Assembly (NCBI GenBank): GCA_964539785.1
Contig: CAZIJQ010000050.1
Span: 1 to 19,988, forward strand
Source of the DNA: JABMPO01 sp964539785
GTDB lineage: Bacteria; Fidelibacterota; Marinisomatia; Marinisomatales; TCS56
DNA: 19,988 bases
Direction: 5' to 3'
In this document: positions 1 through 6,833 of the stretch, piece by piece
How positions within the stretch are numbered: position 1 is the stretch's first letter
Layout of the letters: each line of letters starts with the position of its first letter
Program-made: the position numbers and the translations under genes
Notes under the pieces: generated by a model
The model's database searches: none
What the model was told of the DNA's origin: nothing
Seen by the model: only the letters and a program-made list of their open reading frames with translations

Positions 1-86
1 TCTATTGGGCCATTGAATAATCGAGCATATTCAAGAACTATGACCTTTTTTCTAAATCTTAAATATTTTCTTATCTCTTCTTTCAT
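1..86 (-). CDS. 5' end of an unidentified gene, cut by the window edge
   Basis: An ATG at 86-84 is preceded by a perfect GGAGG ribosome binding site (plus-strand CCTCC at 95-99, 8 bases away) and opens a frame with no stop for 28 codons to the window edge. The visible peptide begins MKEEIRKYLRFRKK and is strongly basic, followed by VIVLEYARLFNGPI. A basic start followed by a short helix of this kind can open a helix-turn-helix transposase or integrase subunit, but too little is visible to assign a family. The start and reading frame are well supported; the function is not known. Confidence 0.55.
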   Translation of the reverse strand, partial: MKEEIRKYLRFRKKVIVLEYARLFNGPI

Positions 87-193
87 CAGATTTTCCTCCA
101 TTATACACATGCAAATTAGGGCTATGTGTCCGAGAGGTTATGGAGGATTACACCAAGGATCGTATCCAATTTGTGTTAAGATAATCATGATAT

Positions 194-245
194 AGAACCG
201 GGAGCGTCTGGTTCTTAAATGAGGTTTTCGATATCACGGAAAACC
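194..245 (-). terminator. Two adjacent inverted repeats downstream of the GH5 gene, possible terminator
   Basis: Positions 223-229 (GGTTTTC) and 239-245 (GAAAACC) form a perfect 7-bp inverted repeat with a 9-base loop, starting 22 bases past the GH5 stop on the minus strand. A second perfect 6-bp repeat (AGAACC 194-199, GGTTCT 210-215) follows. Neither is followed by a T-run on the minus strand, so a classic intrinsic terminator is not shown. They sit where the minus-strand sugar operon must end. Confidence 0.35.
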
Positions 246-267
246 CGACAATCACTTGGCTGAGGTC

Positions 268-1404
268 TTATTCGGGTGGTATTAACGCTTCTAACAATCC
301 CGTGTTCCATTGACCTGTTTCATCCGAATAAATTCCAAACTCGGAACAAAATTCCCAATAGCTCCAACTGAAGGTTCTCTTTTCTGCCAGCCGGGCAATG
401 AAATTGGTCCAACGAATCCTTGAATCCATGTCAGCCGCCTTATAAGCGCCAAATTCACCTAGATAAATCGGTCGATTATTGGCGTTTGCCCAATCTCTAA
501 CCTTATTAAAATCATTAATAACATTAGTTGTGTCAGGATGGCTTAAATGCCATTGTGTGCCAAGCCATGCATTACTTCCTTGTACCCACGCCGCACCCTG
601 GTGGGTGAAATGAAACGGATCGTAATAGTGAACAGTTACGATGAGATTGGTATCGATTGGTGGTATGTATAATTGATCAATTTGAGAAACACCACCCCAG
701 TTAGCCGTCCCAATCATCAGTGTCCGGTGAGGATTACTTACCCTGATTGTATCAATTGCAGCCACCAAGTAATCATTCCACAGACTATCAGTTAATGCGT
801 CATTCGGCTCATTTAAGACTTCAAAAATCAAGTCCAGGGAATGGTTTCTAAATTGAGTGCCTATTTGTCCCCAAAGATGCAACAGTTTTTCCTTATTTTC
901 TTCCGGTTCAGTCATGATTTCTTGATAGTGATGAATATCAACCACCACCATCAATTCACGTGCGAGCGCTTGGTCAATTACAGTTGTTACTCGTTCCATG
1001 AATACGGGATAAATGGTGTAAGGATGGTCTAGTTCCGAATGAGCAGACCACCGTACTGGTATCCGGACTGAACTGAATCCATAGGATTTGATTAAATCAA
1101 AATACTCGCTTTTAATAGTAACACCCCAGTCACCCTCATTTGGGGCATCCAGACCATTACCTAAATTTATTCCTCGACCTAATTTTTGATTTTGGACAAA
1201 TGGATCGACCTCATCATTTGCTGGAGAGGCAGTATCATCTACCGGGGCGATATCATTAGTGTTATTGTTACAGCCAAAGGATAAAAGTGATACAGTCGTT
1301 AAGAATATTATCATCAATTTAATCAACGGGATTCCAGGAAATGAAGCTGGCGTATAATGATTAATTTTTATGCGGCTATTTGGCGATATATTTTTCAGCT
1401 TCAT
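268..1404 (-). CDS. Lipoprotein GH5 endo-beta-1,4-glucanase/mannanase (GH5_25-like)
   Basis: A 378-residue glycoside hydrolase of family 5 that should cut internal beta-1,4 bonds of cellulose-like glucans, mannan or glucomannan outside the cytoplasm. Residues 31-45 are a hydrophobic segment ending in a lipobox (LSFGC, lipidated Cys45) and a polar linker follows, so the enzyme is probably anchored to a membrane face. The catalytic (beta/alpha)8 barrel runs from about residue 73: RGINLGN at 77-83, VRIPVRW at 113-119, the acid/base Glu199 in LNEP, the HYYDPFHFTHQG stretch at 259-270, the nucleophile Glu317 in IYLGEFGA, and SYWEFCSEFG near 348-357. The run from RGINLGN to the C-terminus closely matches what I recall of Thermotoga maritima Cel5A, a dual glucanase/mannanase of subfamily GH5_25. 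The start at 1404 has a GGAGG site 6 bases upstream, so the 30-residue extension before the signal segment is probably real. It is the last gene of the minus-strand sugar operon, 109 bases after the GH94 gene. Confidence 0.95.
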   Translation of the reverse strand: MKLKNISPNSRIKINHYTPASFPGIPLIKLMIIFLTTVSLLSFGCNNNTNDIAPVDDTASPANDEVDPFVQNQKLGRGINLGNGLDAPNEGDWGVTIKSEYFDLIKSYGFSSVRIPVRWSAHSELDHPYTIYPVFMERVTTVIDQALARELMVVVDIHHYQEIMTEPEENKEKLLHLWGQIGTQFRNHSLDLIFEVLNEPNDALTDSLWNDYLVAAIDTIRVSNPHRTLMIGTANWGGVSQIDQLYIPPIDTNLIVTVHYYDPFHFTHQGAAWVQGSNAWLGTQWHLSHPDTTNVINDFNKVRDWANANNRPIYLGEFGAYKAADMDSRIRWTNFIARLAEKRTFSWSYWEFCSEFGIYSDETGQWNTGLLEALIPPE

Positions 1405-1513
1405 GGTTAACCTCCATTAATTACCAATTATGAGTTGGATTATTGAACCATTGGAATGCTTCAATTAAGACTGGTAAACTTGTATAAACTGTTAAATGGT
1501 TATTAATTCTTCC

Positions 1514-3907
1514 TTATCCTAGTTCTACTACTACAATATTGTGTTCTTTCATTCTATCCAATGGTATTAATGTACCATCAATTTTTTCGTCGTTGATTGT
1601 AATCGATTTAACGCCTTTTTGTACGGCATTTAAATTTACAATACTGATACTAAAATTTTTCTGACGGAAACGTCGTGTGATTTTCAGATCCCGCCATGTT
1701 GATGGAATGCAGGGATCGATCCTTAACCCATGGTAATCCGGTTGGATCCCTAATATGTATTGGGTAGCAGCGTAATAGGACCAGGTTGCAGCACCAGTCA
1801 ACCAGGGCAGACGTGAAGTTCCAAACCGGGGACTGTATTTACTATGAGTAAATTGGCAATAAACATAGGGTTCAATCTCCCGGACTTCTGCTTTTGAATT
1901 ATAAGCAGCAGGCATAAAAGCACGGTAATAGGAATAGGCATTATCACCATTGCCAAGCATCGTTTCAGCAATAATTGCCCAACCCTGAGTATGGGAAAAG
2001 ATTGATGCATTTTCTTTCATCCCCGGATTGAATAATGAGGCTTTCACAATGTGGTGATCGGTTTTATAATAGGGTGGAGCACAAACCATTAGTCCGAAAT
2101 CCGTTGCTAATTGGTCACGGACTGCTTTAATCACCAGGTTTGCTTGTCGGGCTGAAGCATGCCCACTTATAACCGACCAAGATTGCGGATTAAGCCAGAG
2201 ACTACCTTCATCATTCTCATGGGAACCGATTTTCATTCCATCATCCCGGTAGGCACGGATGAACCATTCTCCATCCCAGGTATGTAACTGTAGATTGTTA
2301 TCCAAGATTTTTAGATTTTCCCTGGCCCAATTCGATTCCGCTGGTTGGTCTAGTATTTCACCGATTTCCAGGTAAGTTTTTAAGGCATAGCGCAGTTGAA
2401 AACCAACAAAAACTGATTCACCCCGGTACCCCAGTTCAAGGCAATCGTTCCAATCAGCCGACAAACCGCATGGCAAGCTATGGACCCCACTGTGTTCGAG
2501 GGTGAACAATATTGCCTGTTTCAAGTGTCCAAATACTGTTGCTGATCCCTGGTCGGCATAGGGTAGGATTTTATCGTAATATTTGAGGTCACCGGTTTCT
2601 TTGACGTAAGCAGGAACCGCATTGAATAACCACAGGCAGTCATCGGAACGATAAGCATTATCTGGGGGCGGTTCTTCCTGCCCTGGATTGTGGGTAAACG
2701 GTTTCACCACCGGCATTGCTCCCCCCGATGATACTTGTCCAGTAATCATTAACTCCAGACGTTTTCCAGCCTCTTCTGGAATAGTGTGCAGGACACCCAG
2801 GAGGTCCTGTACGGTATCCCTGTATCCCAGTCCGTCGCGTTCACCGCTATATATCAGACTAGCCGCCCGCGACCATGCAAAAGTGATCAAACAATTGAAA
2901 GGACTCCACATGTTGGTCATGCTATTGAATTCGGGGTCAGGTGTTTCAACCGTCATTCCCTCCAACTGATTGTGCCAGTATTTCTTTAAACCACTAAATT
3001 CCTGTTTAATCTTCTTTATGTCCTGAAATTCCCGGATCGTCTTAGCGCCCTCATTAGCTGCTTTACCAATCCCCATCAATACAGCTATTTCCTTAGTCTC
3101 TCCCGGCTCAAGAATAATATCAAGTTGTAAAACACCGCAAGCATTGTCGCCGGTGGCCAGTGAGTTGGTACATTGTCCGGTTTCGACTACTTCCGGATTA
3201 TGATAAGATCGGTATTTACCCAGGAATTTATCGCGATCAGTGTCAAACCCGCTGACATCAGCTCCGATCACACCCAAAAATGTGTGTCGGTTACCATCGT
3301 GGTTTTTGAACTCGCCAGCGTTGTCCGGCAGCATTACATTAATACCATGATCGATTATATTGTCCACCAAATCCATTTTTACAATGTGCTGGGTGTATTG
3401 CAGATTGAAGAAATCCTGCCACAAGTGCCAGTTATTGGCATATTCAATGAATGTAAAAACTCGCAATCGGCGTTTAACCTTGTCTTGATTAGTAGTCTTC
3501 AGTAACCAGCATTCAAGATTTCGCTTCAGGGGGACGAAATAGGTTGTCTCGGTATGTATATTTGAATAAGTAGAATCGATAATGGTGTAAGCAGTTCCAT
3601 GGCGACAGACCGATTTATAGTTTTCAAGTGGTTTTCCCACCGGTTGCCATGACGCAGACCAGAAATCTTTACTGTCTTGATCATGCAGATATAAATAACG
3701 CCCAGGTTGATCATTTGGAATTGAATTGAACCTCATGCGCATGAAACGTCCCTGGACGGCTGATTGGTAAAAACTATATCCGCCAGCATTATTGGTGATG
3801 ATTGCGCCGTATTCGGTGGATCCCAGGTAATTACTCCACGATCGGGGCGTATCGGGTTTTTCGATTATGTATTCTTTATGTTCATCATCAAAATAGCCGA
3901 ACTGCAT
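1514..3907 (-). CDS. GH94 inverting phosphorylase, specificity uncertain (chitobiose / cellobionate / cellobiose type)
   Basis: A 797-residue GH94 enzyme (formerly glycosyltransferase family 36), which cleaves a beta-linked disaccharide with phosphate to give alpha-glucose-1-phosphate or a related sugar phosphate in the cytoplasm. The N-terminal beta-sandwich starts QFGYFDDEHKEYIIEKPDTP. The (alpha/alpha)6 barrel carries GYRDTVQD (sugar-binding Arg-Asp), the catalytic loop ADWNDCL with the likely general acid Asp488, and KENASIFSH near the phosphate site. The ATG at 3907 is chosen over the TTG at 3913 because AAGGGG lies 8 bases upstream of it and because the homolog at 6834 begins at the same point. 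The cellobiose-phosphorylase signature loops (GFRDSNQD, IGRADWNDCLNLN) differ here, and TGQCTNS...NACG looks more like diacetylchitobiose phosphorylase, so the substrate is probably not plain cellobiose. It lies 53 bases after the GH130 gene in the same operon. Confidence 0.93.
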   Translation of the reverse strand: MQFGYFDDEHKEYIIEKPDTPRSWSNYLGSTEYGAIITNNAGGYSFYQSAVQGRFMRMRFNSIPNDQPGRYLYLHDQDSKDFWSASWQPVGKPLENYKSVCRHGTAYTIIDSTYSNIHTETTYFVPLKRNLECWLLKTTNQDKVKRRLRVFTFIEYANNWHLWQDFFNLQYTQHIVKMDLVDNIIDHGINVMLPDNAGEFKNHDGNRHTFLGVIGADVSGFDTDRDKFLGKYRSYHNPEVVETGQCTNSLATGDNACGVLQLDIILEPGETKEIAVLMGIGKAANEGAKTIREFQDIKKIKQEFSGLKKYWHNQLEGMTVETPDPEFNSMTNMWSPFNCLITFAWSRAASLIYSGERDGLGYRDTVQDLLGVLHTIPEEAGKRLELMITGQVSSGGAMPVVKPFTHNPGQEEPPPDNAYRSDDCLWLFNAVPAYVKETGDLKYYDKILPYADQGSATVFGHLKQAILFTLEHSGVHSLPCGLSADWNDCLELGYRGESVFVGFQLRYALKTYLEIGEILDQPAESNWARENLKILDNNLQLHTWDGEWFIRAYRDDGMKIGSHENDEGSLWLNPQSWSVISGHASARQANLVIKAVRDQLATDFGLMVCAPPYYKTDHHIVKASLFNPGMKENASIFSHTQGWAIIAETMLGNGDNAYSYYRAFMPAAYNSKAEVREIEPYVYCQFTHSKYSPRFGTSRLPWLTGAATWSYYAATQYILGIQPDYHGLRIDPCIPSTWRDLKITRRFRQKNFSISIVNLNAVQKGVKSITINDEKIDGTLIPLDRMKEHNIVVVELG

Positions 3908-3960
3908 GATCAAAGCCCCTTTTTAATTGGTTTACCTGTATAGCTGATTATCCGCAATAC

Positions 3961-4956
3961 TTAAAAGACCTCTGAATTCTTCTTAATGTAGTCTATCAGA
4001 TCATCTACTTGAGTAAATGCCAGGGCGGTGTAGGTATCCGCGGCACCGTAGTAAATGACGATTCTTCCGGTATCGGCATCAAATATATTAGCACAAGGAA
4101 AGACGACGTTTGGGACGAATCCAGTTGATTCGTAGGATTTTTCCGGCGTGAGTAAATAATCGCGAGTCCGAAATAGCACCACGCTGGGATCATCGATATC
4201 CAGCAGGACCGCCCCGATGCTGTATACAAACCCGTTGCAGGTTGATGCGACTCCGTGATACAACAACAGCCAGCCTTCAGTCGTTTCTATGGGAGTGGGA
4301 CCAGCCCCAACTTTTACTCCTTGCCACCAACCTTGCCCCCCGCTACCCATGACAAATTTATGGTTACCCCAATGGATCAGATCCGGGCTTGTGCTAACAT
4401 AAATATCGCCGAAAGGAGTATGCCCTGAATCGCTGGGTCGACTTAGTAACAGGTATTTCCCATTCACTTTTCTGGGAAAGAGAACTCCGTTGCGGTTGTA
4501 GGGCATCAATGGGTTTGATAGCCGGATAAAGGTACTGAAATCAGTTGTTTTACCTAATCCAATTGATGGACCACCCAAGTCGTCACACCAAACAATATAA
4601 TGCTGATTCTCGATCTTGACTAACCGGGGATCGTAACCATAACTGACTGGCACGGGATTTCCGTGGGCATCTGTCCAATGAATTGGATCTGGTCCAATCT
4701 CCCACTCCAGTCCGTCAGGACTGCTACCGAAAAACAATGTTGCCCGGCCATTTCTCTGATCTCCTCTGAACACACCGATAAATTGACCTTTATAGGGTAA
4801 CACAGCGCTGTTGTATATCCGTGCAGCTTTAGAGATCGGATTCCAGGCAAGGATTGGATTTGCACTGTATCGCCAAACAATATCTGTACAGTCTGCTGAT
4901 TTATCCTCCCAGGGCAGGTTGGAGGTTGGTTCATCAATAATCGTTTTTATGGTCAT
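3961..4956 (-). CDS. GH130 beta-1,4-mannoside phosphorylase (GH130_2-like)
   Basis: A 331-residue five-bladed beta-propeller enzyme that should split beta-1,4-mannosides with phosphate, releasing alpha-mannose-1-phosphate in the cytoplasm. Family hallmarks seen in order: the catalytic Asp109 in GYDPRL, NRNGVLFPRKVNGKY near 154-168, SRPSDSGHTPFGD near 172-184, KVGAGPTPIE at 215-224, YHGV at 233-236, VPNVVFPC at 281-288 and YYGAADT at 302-308. Length and these blocks agree with the gut metagenome enzyme uhgbMP and subfamily GH130_2, which act on mannooligosaccharides and mannosyl-GlcNAc; the mannosyl-glucose enzymes of GH130_1 are longer in my recollection. There is no signal peptide. It sits 42 bases after the symporter gene and 53 before the GH94 gene. 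The ribosome binding site is weak (GACGAG). Together with GH5 and GH94 it points to glucomannan as the target. Confidence 0.93.
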   Translation of the reverse strand: MTIKTIIDEPTSNLPWEDKSADCTDIVWRYSANPILAWNPISKAARIYNSAVLPYKGQFIGVFRGDQRNGRATLFFGSSPDGLEWEIGPDPIHWTDAHGNPVPVSYGYDPRLVKIENQHYIVWCDDLGGPSIGLGKTTDFSTFIRLSNPLMPYNRNGVLFPRKVNGKYLLLSRPSDSGHTPFGDIYVSTSPDLIHWGNHKFVMGSGGQGWWQGVKVGAGPTPIETTEGWLLLYHGVASTCNGFVYSIGAVLLDIDDPSVVLFRTRDYLLTPEKSYESTGFVPNVVFPCANIFDADTGRIVIYYGAADTYTALAFTQVDDLIDYIKKNSEVF

Positions 4957-4998
4957 TTTACTCGTCTTATTTGCTAATAAGCATTTTTCTGATGAAAA

Positions 4999-6417
4999 TT
5001 ATTCTGTTGTGTTTTCTCCGCCATTCTCTTTACGACGTTTAGCCAATTCGTCCCCAATCTCCTTCACCCATCGATCATTTAAAGGATAAAAAAGTGAAAT
5101 AATGATCGAAAAAACACCTAGCCCGGCAGGGATCAGGCTAAAGAGCAGAATCAAACCTTTCAGGCTTTCCTGGGATTGAGCCTGGTTGGCTTCAAAACCA
5201 ACTTGGGACATGAGCGTTAATGCTACATATGCACCGAAGGCCCAGCCAAATTTCTGGGACATCGTAGAGGCAGAAAATACTAAACCGGTCGCCCGGCGCT
5301 TGGATTTCCACTCAGCGTAATCGGCGGTGTCCGCATACATTGCCCAAAGCAGTACGCTTAAAGGACCGCCAGTCATTGATCCAGTTATCTGGAAAAAGAA
5401 AATCAGACCCAATTGGTGAGCATCAAGAAAATAAAAAGCGGCAGTACTGAAGATGGCAACAATGAAAATTGAGACAAAGGCTCTTTTCTTTCCGACTGAT
5501 TTAGCGAACCAACTGACCAGCACCACGCCGATAAACGATGATATTTGTCCGACGGTATTAAAAGCTGACGCCAGTGCTGTAAAATCGTAATTGGCAGCAT
5601 TCATAAAGGGTAAGGTGACTTCCTGTTCTCCGATCACATATTTAAAATAATGGACTGTCACGCTACTGCGTACAGCCACAAACAGGATAAATGTGATTGT
5701 GGTCGCGAGTAGGATCAACCATGGTTTATTCGTTACTAATTCGAACAGATCTTGTTTGATGGATGACTTTTGACTTGCCGGTGGTTGGACACGTTCCTTG
5801 GTGCCCATAAACGTGATCAAGAAAAATATGATTGCGGCAACGCCATAAATCATAAATGAATATTGCCACCCTTGAGCATCATTTCCTTTTCCAAGGACTT
5901 GAACCAAGGGCAGGAGGGTGGCAGAAACGATGATACCGGCACCAAATGCGAACAGAAATTTAACAGAGGAAACGGTGGTACGTTCATTCGAATCCGCCGA
6001 AATTACTCCCAGTAATGCCGTGTATGGAATATTGATGGCGGTGTACAACATCATGATGATAATGAATGTAACATAGGCCCAGATTATCTTTCCGGAAGGT
6101 CCAATATCGGGTACGGTAAATGCAAAGACTCCTGCTACGGCAAACGGTACACATAACCAGAGTAGATACGGGCGAAACTTACCCCAGCGAGTTTGAGTGC
6201 GGTCTGCCAGAATCCCCATTAAGGGATCATTTATGCCATCCCAAATTCGGGTAACAAGAAACATAGTGGCAGCCACCGAAGCAGGAATAAGGAAAACATC
6301 AGTATAGAAATATGTAAAATATAACATAAAGGTTTGCCAGTATAGGACTGAGGCGAGATCTCCAAAACCGTATGATATTTTTTCTTTAAATAACAATTTT
6401 TGGGTTAATGCATTCAT
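4999..6417 (-). CDS. GPH-family sugar:cation symporter (MelB-like MFS)
   Basis: A 472-residue polytopic inner-membrane protein of the glycoside-pentoside-hexuronide:cation symporter family, about 12 membrane segments. The start KISYGFGDLASVLYW is typical of the family. The motif WDGINDPLMGILADRTQTRWGKFRPY carries Asp60 and Asp64, which align with the cation-site aspartates Asp55 and Asp59 of E. coli MelB, and the cytoplasmic loop RTQTRWGKFRP. A central hydrophilic loop (KERVQPPASQKSS, about 210-225) separates the two six-helix bundles and a basic tail (KRRKENGGENTTE) ends the protein. The start at 6417 has AGGGG 6 bases upstream. It is the first gene of the minus-strand operon, so it most likely imports the oligosaccharides released by the GH5 enzyme. 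The substrate itself cannot be read from sequence. Confidence 0.93.
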   Translation of the reverse strand: MNALTQKLLFKEKISYGFGDLASVLYWQTFMLYFTYFYTDVFLIPASVAATMFLVTRIWDGINDPLMGILADRTQTRWGKFRPYLLWLCVPFAVAGVFAFTVPDIGPSGKIIWAYVTFIIIMMLYTAINIPYTALLGVISADSNERTTVSSVKFLFAFGAGIIVSATLLPLVQVLGKGNDAQGWQYSFMIYGVAAIIFFLITFMGTKERVQPPASQKSSIKQDLFELVTNKPWLILLATTITFILFVAVRSSVTVHYFKYVIGEQEVTLPFMNAANYDFTALASAFNTVGQISSFIGVVLVSWFAKSVGKKRAFVSIFIVAIFSTAAFYFLDAHQLGLIFFFQITGSMTGGPLSVLLWAMYADTADYAEWKSKRRATGLVFSASTMSQKFGWAFGAYVALTLMSQVGFEANQAQSQESLKGLILLFSLIPAGLGVFSIIISLFYPLNDRWVKEIGDELAKRRKENGGENTTE

Positions 6418-6444
6418 AAAAATCCCCTCTATAGAATTACTTGA

Positions 6445-6468
6445 TTAATCATCTAAATAGATGAATAA
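6445..6468. promoter_or_regulatory. 24-base near-perfect inverted repeat, possible operator
   Basis: The arms TTAATCATCTA (6445-6455) and TAGATGAATAA (6458-6468) match at 10 of 11 positions around a two-base centre. The element lies 28-51 bases upstream of the symporter start on the minus strand, where a dimeric repressor or activator would act on the whole sugar operon. No second copy was seen near the cellobiose phosphorylase start. Regulator unknown. Confidence 0.4.
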
Positions 6469-6769
6469 AACCGGCAAATCAGGTCTGGTGGAATTATTGT
6501 AACGGTATACGTGTAATCACGCCCATTTTAGAACCCCTGAATTTAGAATTTACAGAGGTATTATTAAAGCAATACTCCTCAATCGATAGGCAGATTGTGG
6601 TATATTTTCATTATATTTATTGATCGCCCTATATTACTAAAAAAATAATGTCTAAAGTGCCCGGCGTATGATAGGATTAAACCAGGGAAATGGCTAATTT
6701 TGCACATGCTCAAATATCGCAATAACAACCTATAGTTTATCAATTAATATACTATAGCCAGTTACATGT

Positions 6770-6775
6770 TATAAT
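6770..6775 (+). promoter_or_regulatory. Candidate -10 box for the cellobiose phosphorylase gene
   Basis: A perfect TATAAT lies 58 bases before the ATG at 6834. The sequence about 17 bases further upstream does not resemble TTGACA, so this would be an activator-dependent or weak promoter if used. Confidence 0.3.
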
Positions 6776-6833
6776 CATTATTATGGGGCGAAAATCCTAA
6801 ATTAATTATGAAACTAAAAAATCAAGTTGAATC

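Larger units (their letters stand above)
6418..6833. other. Divergent intergenic region of the sugar locus
   Basis: This 416-base AT-rich gap separates the divergently read symporter operon and cellobiose phosphorylase gene, so it must carry promoters for both. It contains no convincing open frame. Visible elements are the inverted repeat at 6445-6468, a TATAAT at 6770-6775 on the plus strand, and a TGTAA direct repeat around 6498-6517 (TGTAACGGTATACGTGTAAT) with a palindromic GTATAC core. No -35 box matching consensus could be paired confidently with either start. Confidence 0.6.

Noticed and set aside
117..180. tRNA-Ser/Leu-like stretch (GTCCGAGAGGTTATGGAG)
   Set aside because: The D-arm-like words are present but there is no paired acceptor stem, no 5-bp anticodon stem and no T-arm; only a weak imperfect hairpin can be drawn.
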